A stretch of 47,199 nucleotides of DNA from an uncultured delta proteobacterium (GTDB lineage Bacteria > Myxococcota_A > Polyangia > Polyangiales > Polyangiaceae): contig CAITIQ010000422.1 of NCBI GenBank assembly GCA_903892415.1, forward strand, positions 1-47,199, in the 5' to 3' direction. The position numbers and the translations under genes were made by a program. This document shows, piece after piece, positions 1 through 8,087 of the stretch (positions are counted from its first letter, which is position 1; every line of letters begins with the position of its first letter). Under the pieces are notes generated by a model. It was not told the origin of the DNA and searched no databases. It saw only the letters and a program-made list of their open reading frames with translations.

Positions 1-122
1 CTTGGCTGGCTCACACCCGTCGAATACCGCAACTCGCGACTCACAGCTCCACTCGCCCACGCCGCGTAACTCATGCCGTCCGTGCACGACATACCTGAAT
101 CCCGTGCACGCAACTGTCTTGA
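1..122. other. no intact gene; upstream edge of a broken or truncated vgrG
   Basis: All three forward frames carry a stop between positions 67 and 160, and none of the short translations before those stops resembles the gp27-like N-terminal part of VgrG that should lie here. A weak VgrG-like stretch (GGHY) appears in frame 2 near 130-145, just before the good frame becomes convincing. The piece is therefore either a junction or a frameshifted part of the VgrG gene. No RNA gene or regulatory signal was recognised in it. Confidence 0.4.
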
Positions 123-1274
123 CGGAAGGGGGACACTACAGGCGAGGGAGATGAGTCGCCCCCTGAGATTCAGCACGCGCGAATCCGTCTCGAACAGGAT
201 CGCACCGCAACGCTATTGGGTGAGGGGCGGAGTGTTTGCCGCAGACTCGTACCTGCGCGTGCATTTAGTCTGAGCGGTCATACGCATCCAGCAATCGACG
301 GCGATTATGTAGTTCTGTCAATAGAACACCACATTCAGGCCGCGGCGGTATGTCCGCCCACCTCATTGCCGTACGAGAATCGGTTTCTTTGTGTTCCTCG
401 CGCCGTCCTGTTGAGACCGCGGAGTCCAGTGAAAAGGATGTTTCTGGGGACGGAAACGGCGGTGGTAGTCGGGCCGGAGGGCGTCGAGCAATACGTTGAC
501 TCCCTCGGCCGCGTGAAGGTCCAGTTTCATTGGGACCTTACTGGCAAGTTCAATGGTCAGAGTTCCTGTTGGATACGTGTCGCGCAGTCGTTGGCAGGAG
601 CAGGCTGGGGCGCCCAGTTTATTCCACGCGTTGGGATGGAGGTAGTCGTGACGTTCCTGGGCGGGGACCCCGATCGACCGCTCATTACCCACGCGGTTTA
701 CAATGCAACCCATCCGTGGCCGTTCCCGTTGCCGCACGAAGTGACAAAGTCCGGAATTCGCACTTCGTCCTCGCCCGGCGGGAATGGATATCATGAGTTC
801 TCGATGGATGATGCTGCAGGTAAGGAGAAGTTATTCATTCACGCGCAGCGCGACGCAGCCCGAGTAGTAAGAAACGACGACGCTGAACTAATAGGCAATG
901 ACCAACGGAGCAACGTTGTCCGCGACCGACTTACCGAAGTTGGCCGCAGGGACGACTCGGTGATTGGTGAACAGCATAGTCGAGCCATCGGCGGGGACTC
1001 GCAAACAGGAACAGTGATGCAGAATGGGCGCATCAAGCTGAGTACTGGTGGATCTAGCTTGGAGTTGGCCGGTGACAATGCCACCTTGAGCGCTAACGCA
1101 GAGATTAACCTAGCAGCTGGCTCAGCTATTCATCTTAGGGCTCCGCTGGTAACCATTGAGGCGGACGCCGTAGAGATACGCGGTACGGGTATCATCCAAG
1201 TCGACGGTGGCGGATTGGTCACAATTACGGGCGGTATGGTGAAGGTCAACGGCGGAGTGGTAACGGAGAACTAG
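123..1274 (+). CDS. vgrG: VgrG spike protein, C-terminal two thirds (5' truncated or frameshifted)
   Basis: VgrG trimers form the puncturing spike of the type VI secretion system and carry effectors. The frame is open from 123. It shows the end of the gp27-like region (ARIRLEQDR, SLSGH, DGDYVV), then the gp5-like OB-fold (DSLGRVKVQFHWD, SCWIRVAQS, GAGWGAQFIPRVGMEVVV, GGDPDRP), and then the DUF2345-type beta-helix tail rich in short N/D/G repeats ending at 1274. A complete VgrG at the other end of this window aligns with it well. About 270 N-terminal residues expected for the family are absent from this frame, and a stop lies at 120-122. A TTG at 216 would give only 352 residues and is unlikely as a natural start. 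It is the first gene of a cargo operon: the next start follows the stop by one base. Confidence 0.85.
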   Translation, partial: RKGDTTGEGDESPPEIQHARIRLEQDRTATLLGEGRSVCRRLVPARAFSLSGHTHPAIDGDYVVLSIEHHIQAAAVCPPTSLPYENRFLCVPRAVLLRPRSPVKRMFLGTETAVVVGPEGVEQYVDSLGRVKVQFHWDLTGKFNGQSSCWIRVAQSLAGAGWGAQFIPRVGMEVVVTFLGGDPDRPLITHAVYNATHPWPFPLPHEVTKSGIRTSSSPGGNGYHEFSMDDAAGKEKLFIHAQRDAARVVRNDDAELIGNDQRSNVVRDRLTEVGRRDDSVIGEQHSRAIGGDSQTGTVMQNGRIKLSTGGSSLELAGDNATLSANAEINLAAGSAIHLRAPLVTIEADAVEIRGTGIIQVDGGGLVTITGGMVKVNGGVVTEN

Positions 1275-1275
1275 C

Positions 1276-1734
1276 ATGCGAAGAAGCCTCAACACGCAGC
1301 ACCTACAGATTGTCGAGACTACGACGAAGTCATTGGCGACAATATGTCAGCGGGCGAGTTTGGAAGACGTAACGACGGAGGGCACCGTGCGCATCAGACT
1401 TGCGGATGGGAGCGTACACTGCGCGGTCCTTGCTACTGAGGAGAGTGATCAAGCTCTGCTGGTCGCAATCGAGGCGAAGAAGCCGGTCGTCGTTTGCGTT
1501 ATGGAGGAGGAATGGGTGATTTTGGGGCTCTTGCGCGACCGTTTGGGACTTGCTCCGGCTGGAGCGATTGGCCCACGAGTTGAACTCGAAGCAAGTGATA
1601 GCCTGATTATTGGTTGCGGTGAAGCTAGCATTGAACTTCACGCAAGCGGTCGCATCGCCCTTCGCGGCCACGATGTGCTGGTTAGCTCTTCAGGAACCGC
1701 GGCCATTCAAGGCGCGGCAGTGCGTATCAATTGA
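1276..1734 (+). CDS. DUF6484-like T6SS accessory protein
   Basis: A 152-residue protein placed directly behind vgrG (1 nt gap) and 9 nt before a PAAR-like gene. The central part (EGTVRIRLADGSV, then a run of small hydrophobic residues, then VVVCVMEEEWVILGLL) fits the short beta-rich DUF6484 proteins often encoded between VgrG and its cargo. The last 50 residues (VELEASDSLIIGCGEASIEL and on) look like an extra few turns of a VgrG-type beta-helix. No signal peptide or membrane segment is visible. The family has no established activity. From its position I infer a role in spike assembly or cargo loading. The assignment rests on pattern and context, not on a search. Confidence 0.65.
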   Translation: MRRSLNTQHLQIVETTTKSLATICQRASLEDVTTEGTVRIRLADGSVHCAVLATEESDQALLVAIEAKKPVVVCVMEEEWVILGLLRDRLGLAPAGAIGPRVELEASDSLIIGCGEASIELHASGRIALRGHDVLVSSSGTAAIQGAAVRIN

Positions 1735-1743
1735 GACGTAATC

Positions 1744-2538
1744 ATGGCAGTTACCGTTGTCGTTAACGAGCGTACTATTATTCACCGCAACTCCGACGGG
1801 CAAGCCCTCGGAGTGCCCGACGTCTGCAAAACGCCGCAGAGTCATGAGCCTGTTCCTTACGCTAACTTGGCGCTCAGCAAAGATCTTGATGGTGCAGCAC
1901 CCACTGTCTTTGCTGATGGATGTTCTATCGCGAAGCAGTCCTCCTGGATTGCTCGCTCAACAGGAGATGAGCCCGGTACTGAGGGCGGCGTGATAAGTGG
2001 CTGCAACCGCGGAAAGGCGTCTTGGCTTACCTACTCGCCAGACGTGATGATTGAAGGGGAGTACGTTCCACGAGCATTGGACCTTACCGCGTTGAACCAC
2101 GGGAGCCCAGCGAACTCCTTTGGCTGGTGGATACAGAATCTTAGTGTGCTTGGGGCAACGCAGATTATTTGCGTGGCTATATGTAGCTGTCAGGCAATGT
2201 CGCTGAAGATGTGGTGCTTTAAGAAGTTCATGTCTTCAGGTGGACGAGAGTTCCTCAATAAGCAGGGTGTACTGAGCTTCTGGACTCCCCAGCTTGCTCA
2301 AGTAAAGCAAGGCTACGGTGCGCAAAGGTTGGTAACGGTTTACGAGCCACGCTTTCCAGGTATCTACCCGGAAGTCAGCTTCCGACAGCTGCCTAGTGGG
2401 CGTTGGCAGGTAGTGCACAGCGACCAGAACACTACGGGTCACCCGCCACTTCCAATCCCCGCGGGGGAATGGATACCAAACACCAAGGCGCCCCGACGTC
2501 GTGGTGGCGAAGGACCCAACGAAGCCGCTAACGCGTGA
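1744..2538 (+). CDS. DUF4150 PAAR-like spike-tip domain of a T6SS effector (frame interrupted before its nuclease domain)
   Basis: Residues 1-115 match the PAAR-like DUF4150 pattern: a VNERTIIHR start, DVCKTPQ, PVPYANLA, DGCSIAKQSS, STGDEPGTEGG, ASWLTYSPDV and EGEYVPRALD. PAAR proteins cap the VgrG spike and deliver a fused toxin. Residues 130-250 form a Cys-containing linker (ICVAICSCQ, MWCFKKF, YPEVSFRQL) of the kind that in this family leads into a nuclease domain. The frame then runs through a stretch that makes no sense as protein (PRRRGGEGPNEAANA) and stops at 2538. The expected continuation (RRPDVVVAKDP) is in the +1 frame from about 2485. Mutation, assembly error and real frameshifting cannot be told apart here. 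Confidence 0.85.
   Translation: MAVTVVVNERTIIHRNSDGQALGVPDVCKTPQSHEPVPYANLALSKDLDGAAPTVFADGCSIAKQSSWIARSTGDEPGTEGGVISGCNRGKASWLTYSPDVMIEGEYVPRALDLTALNHGSPANSFGWWIQNLSVLGATQIICVAICSCQAMSLKMWCFKKFMSSGGREFLNKQGVLSFWTPQLAQVKQGYGAQRLVTVYEPRFPGIYPEVSFRQLPSGRWQVVHSDQNTTGHPPLPIPAGEWIPNTKAPRRRGGEGPNEAANA
2485..2494 (+). other. apparent +1 frameshift site joining DUF4150 to the VRR-NUC nuclease
   Basis: Reading one base further at this point (AAGGCGCCCC) turns the upstream frame into TKRPDVVV or APDVVV, which continues straight into the PD-(D/E)xK nuclease core. The run of four C at 2491-2494 would also suit +1 slippage. An indel in the genome or the assembly is the simplest reading. Confidence 0.6.
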
Positions 2539-2986
2539 CAACATCAAAGAGATTATCGAGGTGAAATTCATCCCGGGAGACGAGTTCAACGAGGGTCAAA
2601 CGCGTGACTACAACAAGCTCGTTCCAGGGGTGCGGGTGAAAGAAGTCTCCAACGAGAGTTGTGGCTGCAGCAAAGTGGATTGGAGTCCAAAAGGGGTACG
2701 ACAGCGGGTGGAGGCCGAGAACCTTCAGCCCAAAGTGGACGAGGTGGATGGTGAGTGCAGCGAGCCAGAGGAATCTGTGGATGTAGAGCCCGTATCCCCC
2801 AAGGCGCCGGTCGACTCGTTGCCGCCTTGGCTTACCCCATTGTTTGATTGGGCGCGAAGGCCAAGTGCGCCCCGCGTTCCCGTGTCAAGGCCAACAGGAC
2901 CAGGCTTACGGCTTCATCCCGTGTTGTTCTTGATGGAAATACTCGTGGACTGGGATAAGTACAATCCGAGTAAAGTCGAAGCATGA
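2501..2986 (+). CDS. VRR-NUC (PD-(D/E)xK) nuclease toxin half of the T6SS effector
   Basis: This is the frame-shifted continuation of the DUF4150 protein. Counting from the GTG at 2501, the core PD-(D/E)xK signature is E20-V-K22 (in IIEVKF), preceded by PDVVV, which begins before the GTG, and followed by Q33 and D36-Y37. This is the order seen in VRR-NUC nucleases, which cut DNA in a metal-dependent way. CGC at about 54-56 ends the domain, and residues 60-161 are a Pro/Glu-rich tail. Because the conserved first Asp lies upstream of the GTG, a free-standing start there would remove part of the active site, so I treat both frames as one effector. The stop overlaps the immunity gene start by 4 nt (ATGA), which suggests coupled translation. 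Confidence 0.75.
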   Translation: MVAKDPTKPLTRDNIKEIIEVKFIPGDEFNEGQTRDYNKLVPGVRVKEVSNESCGCSKVDWSPKGVRQRVEAENLQPKVDEVDGECSEPEESVDVEPVSPKAPVDSLPPWLTPLFDWARRPSAPRVPVSRPTGPGLRLHPVLFLMEILVDWDKYNPSKVEA

Positions 2987-4146
2987 AGTTAACTTCCTTT
3001 CGGTTGCTTCACGGGTTTGATTGCATCTTTGATCTGGAGCGTGACTCTTCTTCCTACGCGGATTTTTTCGAGAAGTGCTTTGACGAGCTACCCCATAGTT
3101 TTTTTGTAGGACCTTCCCAGGCGCGACCATCCCAGCCACGGCACCGCGGGCTTCTAAGGCACTATTTGGCTAAGTCGGAGCGTCCAGCTCGGTCGTATGA
3201 CATTCTAGATGCGGACGGCCCACGGGAACTGAGGCGGGGGGGCTTGCATCTATTTGCGGAAGGCACAGAAGCAAAAAGCTCTAGAGACTGGTCTTGTCAG
3301 CGTTTTTTTTTGCCGCTGACGGAGCCACCGGGCAAGCTGCTTGAGTGGGTGTTGCACTTCCTTCGGGCCGTGCCTGTTCGCTACGGCGTTGGGGGCTTGA
3401 CGCTCGCACCCGCGGCCACTGCGTATGAGGGTAACAACCCCCAAGAGGCCTTCCAGTATTGTTGGCGTAATCGCGGGGCTATTTTCTGGTCGTACGCAAG
3501 TATGCAGGCCAAGGATGGTATCCGGGACAGCAATTGGCTTACCCTCGTGTCGCAGGAGCTATTGACCAAGGCTGGCGGCATCGAGGCTGCGCGCAAGAAC
3601 CTCTCCGAGGCCGTTACGATTCACTCGGTTCGTGAAGGGTGGTTATTCCAGGCGGGCGAGCGGCCGTTGCTTGGGGATATGAGCAAGCGTGCCGATGATT
3701 TTAGTGCTTACGTTGAGGTCGCTCGGTTTCTCAGGCCTTGCCGAGATTCCAAAGTTTTGTGGGGACCTTATGAATCTCCGGGAGAATTTACCCACGAAGA
3801 GATGCGGCAGTGGATTGCGCGCTTTGATGGCGGAGTGCCTTATTCCGTGAAGATGCCAGAGATTCCCCCGCCCCTGAAACAGCCAGCGGACATATTCACG
3901 AACTTTGACAAGCTTGCACAGGCTGAGGTCGATTGGAAGGCGTACGGCGACTTCGGCGCGGCGAGCAATGGTATTCATCCGCAGATAATCTCTAATATAG
4001 TAGCGTCGGCGCGAGCGCTACTGACCATCGACCCGGTCTTTGCCAAGGGCTTTATCCCCGCGATGGAAAGAGCAAAGGAACGCGGACCGACCCCGCTTCC
4101 TCCAGGTACCGTTTTGCCTAAGCGCAGACTGAAGAAACGGACCTAG
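2983..4146 (+). CDS. DUF3396 type VI immunity protein
   Basis: A 387-residue cytoplasmic protein. The hallmark part is in the middle: RYGVGGLTLAPA near 145, then the segment around residues 185-250 with NWLTLVSQELL, GGIEAARKNL, GWLFQAGERPLLGD and VARFLRP. This fits DUF3396, the family of immunity proteins found beside DUF4150 nuclease effectors. The N-terminal 100 residues and the basic C-terminus (KRRLKKRT) are variable. The ATG overlaps the stop of the nuclease frame (ATGA), so toxin and antidote are probably translated together. I infer that it neutralises the adjacent VRR-NUC domain in the cytoplasm; binding cannot be shown from sequence. Confidence 0.8.
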   Translation: MKLTSFRLLHGFDCIFDLERDSSSYADFFEKCFDELPHSFFVGPSQARPSQPRHRGLLRHYLAKSERPARSYDILDADGPRELRRGGLHLFAEGTEAKSSRDWSCQRFFLPLTEPPGKLLEWVLHFLRAVPVRYGVGGLTLAPAATAYEGNNPQEAFQYCWRNRGAIFWSYASMQAKDGIRDSNWLTLVSQELLTKAGGIEAARKNLSEAVTIHSVREGWLFQAGERPLLGDMSKRADDFSAYVEVARFLRPCRDSKVLWGPYESPGEFTHEEMRQWIARFDGGVPYSVKMPEIPPPLKQPADIFTNFDKLAQAEVDWKAYGDFGAASNGIHPQIISNIVASARALLTIDPVFAKGFIPAMERAKERGPTPLPPGTVLPKRRLKKRT

Positions 4147-4148
4147 TT

Positions 4149-5258
4149 GTGTCGTTCTTTCCTCTTCGGTTGGTACAGGAGCATCTTGACGCCTTGGAAG
4201 GACTGCTCGTTCGCGAGCAATCCTTGAGTTTCGATCGAAGGTTGGTTGGGGGACAGCTTGCGCGAGTACAAGAGCGCATGCAAGCGCACCTAGCGGGTCT
4301 CGACCACCGCCTGGAGGAAAGTCTCGCTGTTGCCAATGCCCAATTGTACGCTCGCTCGGCCCCGTCGAGGGCTGCCGCGGCCTGGACCCTGGTACGCCTC
4401 GCGCCAGGGCGCTTGGACGTGCGATCAAAAAAGGAAGTTGGGTTTGCAGTCATTGACACGCTGGTACAGATTGGTCTTGTCCAGGGTTCGTCGGAGCTAG
4501 TCGCAGCGCAGCAACAAGTAACAAGACCTCATGAATTGGATAACGCTCTCGTCTCTAGCGACACCGAGGTAGCATTCATCGCTCTTGCAGCGGCGTCGGC
4601 ACTAGGACGCAAGTCGGCACTAGCAACTGCTCTCAAAGTTCTTTCACACCCAACAGACGCTGGGCTTACTCGCATGGCCGTGTTCGCAGTAGGCCGGAGT
4701 TTATCCCGAGGCCCAACAGACGCGGGCCCTGCGGGGGTTTTGGAAGCACTTCTCGGTGAACAAATCACGACGATCCCAGGCCTACCCATTCTGGCGGCGC
4801 TGTTTGGACACTGGCCGACCGCGTTGCGCCTTGAGAATTGTGCCGTCCACGGAAAGAACGCTCAATTGCGTGAGCAGTGTGTAGTCGGCCTCGGACTACT
4901 AGGGCTCGAACGGTCGATCCCGCTGTTGCGAGACCTGGCTAACTATATGGATCATCATCATCCAAATCTCAACCTAGCTGCTCGGCGCGCGCTCTCCCAG
5001 ATGACCGGTGGAGGGGTAGGTGTCGCCGACGACGGACAAAGGATAATCTCGGATGCTTGTATTGTTGAACTCCATGAGTCCCGGGGGCCGATGGCGCGGT
5101 GGTTCTGTGGCGCACCAGCCGTAGGGCATGGCAGCGCTTGCCCGTCGCCGGCTCAGGTTTACTGGCGAGCGCTGTGGGACGGATCAGTCGTTCGACTACC
5201 GTGGGAGGTGCTGCTTCACGGTAGAGTTCCGGCAAGTTTCTGGAGTTCGCTCGCATGA
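4149..5258 (+). CDS. HEAT-repeat T6SS-associated protein (TIGR02270-like)
   Basis: A 369-residue protein starting at a GTG two bases after the preceding stop. Residues 10-60 match the opening of the TIGR02270 family (LVGGQLARVQERMQAHLAGL). From about 130 to 285 there are alternating hydrophobic helices with recurring small residues (VAFIALAAASALG, TRMAVFAVGRSLS, LREQCVVGLGLLGLERSIPLL, AARRALSQMTG), typical of HEAT or armadillo repeats. The C-terminal 80 residues hold several Trp and Cys and form a separate small domain. Members of this family occur in VgrG cargo operons; their function is not established, but an adaptor or scaffold role is likely. The stop overlaps the next start by 4 nt. Confidence 0.7.
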   Translation: MSFFPLRLVQEHLDALEGLLVREQSLSFDRRLVGGQLARVQERMQAHLAGLDHRLEESLAVANAQLYARSAPSRAAAAWTLVRLAPGRLDVRSKKEVGFAVIDTLVQIGLVQGSSELVAAQQQVTRPHELDNALVSSDTEVAFIALAAASALGRKSALATALKVLSHPTDAGLTRMAVFAVGRSLSRGPTDAGPAGVLEALLGEQITTIPGLPILAALFGHWPTALRLENCAVHGKNAQLREQCVVGLGLLGLERSIPLLRDLANYMDHHHPNLNLAARRALSQMTGGGVGVADDGQRIISDACIVELHESRGPMARWFCGAPAVGHGSACPSPAQVYWRALWDGSVVRLPWEVLLHGRVPASFWSSLA

Positions 5259-6199
5259 TTAATTGTCTCAACCTCAGTCGCCAAGGCTGTGACGAGCTAA
5301 TTGTTTCCGGCTTACTCGGTGAGCCTCTACGAGTAATTGGCTTCCGGAGCCGCTTCGTCGCGTCGACTGGCAAGCCTGCGCCTGAAAGTGAAGCGGTAAG
5401 ATTAACTGATCTATTCGGTCCAGGTGGGGAATTGCTCGAGCCGGGCGATTTGGTTCCGGAGCGGGTTGGGACGGTCCTATCGATTCGTGGCGAAGCCGTA
5501 GGTGTGGAGGCCCCCGTGTCGGCTCGAGTGCAGGTCGGTGCCTTCAATTGGCGAGCGACCGTTTGGCATCCGCGACGCTGGGTTATGCAATCTGGCCAAT
5601 GGTGTGCTGAGCGAGCCGGTCCTTTCCAGCCAGTAAAGCTAGCGTTTGCGAGTGCTTTCGGCGGACCTAGCTTTCCAGATAACCCTCTAGGCATGGGGCA
5701 CATAGGATCAGGCGAACATCCTGAGGGTATCGCGCTGCCGCTCATTGAGCAGGTTGGACTGCTGGTCCGCAGTCCGTGGGAACGGCTAGCGCCGGTTGCG
5801 CTAGACTATATCCCACCTGAGTGGCCCGCGCGGAGACGCTTCTCAGGCACTTTCGACGCCGCGTGGGCCCGTACGCAAGCCCCTCGACTGCCAGACGATT
5901 TCGACCCGCGTTTCTGGGATGCGGGGACGCTAGTGACCTATCCGCGTCTGCGTGGTGGAGAGGAACTACTAACCGAGAACATAGGTTGCCTTGGTGTTGC
6001 GCGATGGCGCGTACCACGAAACGTAGTTCGCGTAACAATCGAAGGGCGAACTTACCTCCCTGAAGTGGACCAGCTAATTTTGGACGTTTCAGGAGACCGG
6101 CTGACGCTTTGCTCGCGGCTTTCGTTGCCGGTAGACACACCACTCTCTCGTTTGCCACTGGCTATCGTAAGGGTGCTTGAAGAACGTTGGCAGGCTTAG
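5255..6199 (+). CDS. DUF2169 T6SS accessory/adaptor protein
   Basis: A 314-residue protein with the DUF2169 pattern: FNWRATVWHPRRW and FQPVKLAFASAFGG in the first half, NPLGMGHIG, then DYIPPEWPARRRFSGTFDAAW, APRLPDDFDPRFWDAG and ENIGCLGVARWRVPRN in the second. DUF2169 proteins are regularly encoded with DUF4150 effectors and VgrG and behave as accessory or chaperone factors for effector loading. It has no signal peptide or membrane helix, so it is cytoplasmic. The start is fixed by an ATGA overlap with the HEAT gene upstream. The next gene begins within 3 nt of its stop (or overlaps it, if a TTG at 6187 is used). Confidence 0.85.
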   Translation: MINCLNLSRQGCDELIVSGLLGEPLRVIGFRSRFVASTGKPAPESEAVRLTDLFGPGGELLEPGDLVPERVGTVLSIRGEAVGVEAPVSARVQVGAFNWRATVWHPRRWVMQSGQWCAERAGPFQPVKLAFASAFGGPSFPDNPLGMGHIGSGEHPEGIALPLIEQVGLLVRSPWERLAPVALDYIPPEWPARRRFSGTFDAAWARTQAPRLPDDFDPRFWDAGTLVTYPRLRGGEELLTENIGCLGVARWRVPRNVVRVTIEGRTYLPEVDQLILDVSGDRLTLCSRLSLPVDTPLSRLPLAIVRVLEERWQA

Positions 6200-6201
6200 G
6201 T

Positions 6202-7194
6202 ATGTACGTTGTAGCCGCAGGAGCAAGGAGCTCTATTGGAGAATCGTTGCGCGAGACTCGGCTGAGCCTTGCCGCAGGGATTCGGAGGTTTCGCCGAACA
6301 CCCCAGCCAATTGGGCCTTTTGCTGCACTAACGTATGCGCCGGCGTTGGAGGTGGATGTCGAGCCCGCGGAGCGCGCGAGGCTCCTCTTGGACGCGTCGC
6401 TCAACGACTTGTGGGGAGGGCGCACACACCCATCAAAACTGGGTATCGTCGTACTGGTGGATCGCCTCGGGCCGAATGTTGCCCCAGACAGTTCGAGTGA
6501 GCGGTTAGCTGCAAAGGTCATGTGGGACGATGTCGAGCGGTTAGACAGCGTCGAAGCCGCTGTTGGAACCCGGTTCGATACAGCCGTGCAGATGCTTGTG
6601 CTCCCCGCGGATGCGTCCGCAGCAGTGAACGGCCTTTTGCTAGCAAGGGACTGGCTTGCCACTGGCGCCGTTGAGGTCTGCTTGTTTGGCGGGCTTAGCG
6701 TAGGTTGCGACTTTGCAAGTATGGAGTGGCGTGCGAACCACCAACTACTGCACGGCTCAGGTGGTGATGAAGGATTGATTCCGGGCGAGGCAGCGGCCTT
6801 TGTCGAATTGCGGGCCAGAGGTAGCGGCATTCATGTGGAGCACATGATGTACAGCCAAAGCACAGAGCCATCGGGGGTAGACGCCCTCACTGACGCAATG
6901 AATCATGTGTTGGACAACTTGCCAGGGGCTCCTTCCGCCGTCTGGCTCGACGCTAACGGCCTGGTTGGTCGCAAGCGAGAATGGGCTTTGGCTAGTGCCA
7001 GAAGTCTTGGACTGCGCAAGCAAACGCCACTGGTACGTGAGCCTTTGCGAGGTCTCGGAGACGTGGGTCCGGCGACCCTGCCGATGATGCTTGGTCTTGC
7101 ATTCGATGGACCTCGAGACGAGGGCCCGATCTTGGGAGTTGTCGCCCATGGGTTCAGTTTTGGGCGGGGGTGCTTAGCGTGGGAGTCAACTTGA
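6202..7194 (+). CDS. beta-ketoacyl synthase-like (thiolase fold) protein without active-site Cys
   Basis: A 330-residue protein from ATG 6202 (TTG 6187 is an in-frame alternative). It has the thiolase/ketosynthase layout: an N-terminal strand MYVVAAGARSSIG, a mid segment LPADASAAVNGLLLARDWL at about 134-152 where the nucleophilic elbow should be, VEVCLFGGLSVGCD, GLIPGEAAAFVEL and a Gly-rich C-terminus (FSFGRGCLAW). In real ketosynthases the elbow carries the catalytic Cys (for example TACSS). Here that position reads ADAS, with no Cys. Cys-less ketosynthase homologues of this kind occur in VgrG cargo operons with DUF2169. I infer a structural or lipid-binding role, not fatty-acid condensation. 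Confidence 0.7.
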   Translation: MYVVAAGARSSIGESLRETRLSLAAGIRRFRRTPQPIGPFAALTYAPALEVDVEPAERARLLLDASLNDLWGGRTHPSKLGIVVLVDRLGPNVAPDSSSERLAAKVMWDDVERLDSVEAAVGTRFDTAVQMLVLPADASAAVNGLLLARDWLATGAVEVCLFGGLSVGCDFASMEWRANHQLLHGSGGDEGLIPGEAAAFVELRARGSGIHVEHMMYSQSTEPSGVDALTDAMNHVLDNLPGAPSAVWLDANGLVGRKREWALASARSLGLRKQTPLVREPLRGLGDVGPATLPMMLGLAFDGPRDEGPILGVVAHGFSFGRGCLAWEST

Positions 7195-8012
7195 ATCGTC
7201 GCGCTATAGTGTTATCCAACGGGCAGATTGAGGCGATCCCGCGTTGCGTCCTAGCGCGCTCTACCTGGGAGCCCGAGCTGGAGGTGGTTGTTCGAGGTGA
7301 GAATGTGGTACGGAGCCTGTCGCTAGAGTTCTCCTTTACGAGTCCAGACATCCAGGAGAGCGGGCCTGAGTATGGGCCTATTTGTCAGCTCGAGTTGGCT
7401 CTATCCTTATTACGGCCAGGGTTCTTTGGATGGGATGGAGTCACGCCAGGAGTCATAAGCACCGTTGACCAGCACGCCAACGGACTGCAACTGGCGCTAA
7501 CTCTCCCGCGAGCCCGGCCCGACTTGCCCTTTGCGCTGGCACGCGCGCTGGTAGGTTTTGCACCTGCTACGGGTATGCGCAGCTTGCGAATCGTCGAGCT
7601 TGGCGCTGAACTGTACCATCCGATTCGTAGCAGGGCGCTCGACGATTGGCGACCCAACATGCCGAGCCTTCCCTATCCCTTTAAGCGCAGTGGGCACGAG
7701 AGCTCCTCGCCTTGGACGCTGGAGGCCAACTTCCATGGGTTGCTTAGTAAGGAGGACCGGGCTCGGTTGCTCGACCTCTGCCTCGCTTATGTCGGTATCA
7801 TGCGTTTGGGTTTACTACCGGGCGAGGGTTGGATTCCGTGCGCACGCGCCGAGCTGGCTCGTGCCGAGGACAGCCTGCCCGACCAGTGGGCCTTTGACCT
7901 GGTTGAGGTAGAGGCCCACAATACAGCAATTGCGCCGTTGCTTGAGGCGTTAGCCGTGTTGAAGCTGGATACAACATTAGCCAATGTCGAACTAAACTGT
8001 GGTTTCGGATGA
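7170..8012 (+). CDS. unknown protein, last gene of the VgrG cargo operon
   Basis: A 280-residue protein overlapping the previous gene by 25 nt (GTG at 7170; GTG 7179 would also do). I do not recognise a family. The first 170 residues look beta-rich (AIVLSNGQIEAIPRCVLARSTWEPELEVVV), as in DUF2169-type folds. The rest contains a Trp/Pro segment (DDWRPNMPSLPYPFKRSG) and helices around LSKEDRARLLDLCLAYVGIMRLGLLPGEGW. No signal peptide or membrane helix is visible. Codon use matches the preceding island genes and differs from the genes that follow, so it belongs to the cargo cluster. A role in effector delivery is inferred only from position. Confidence 0.7.
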   Translation: MLSVGVNLNRRAIVLSNGQIEAIPRCVLARSTWEPELEVVVRGENVVRSLSLEFSFTSPDIQESGPEYGPICQLELALSLLRPGFFGWDGVTPGVISTVDQHANGLQLALTLPRARPDLPFALARALVGFAPATGMRSLRIVELGAELYHPIRSRALDDWRPNMPSLPYPFKRSGHESSSPWTLEANFHGLLSKEDRARLLDLCLAYVGIMRLGLLPGEGWIPCARAELARAEDSLPDQWAFDLVEVEAHNTAIAPLLEALAVLKLDTTLANVELNCGFG

Positions 8013-8087
8013 GCGGTACGACAGGCATTTCCCACTCGATTGAATCTTCAGGCCGATCTGACCGAAAGCCTCTGATATCGGTACCTG

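Noticed and set aside
2485..2494. programmed +1 frameshifting as the main explanation
   Set aside because: There is no stimulatory structure or strong slip context beyond CCCC; an indel is simpler, so this was kept only as an option.
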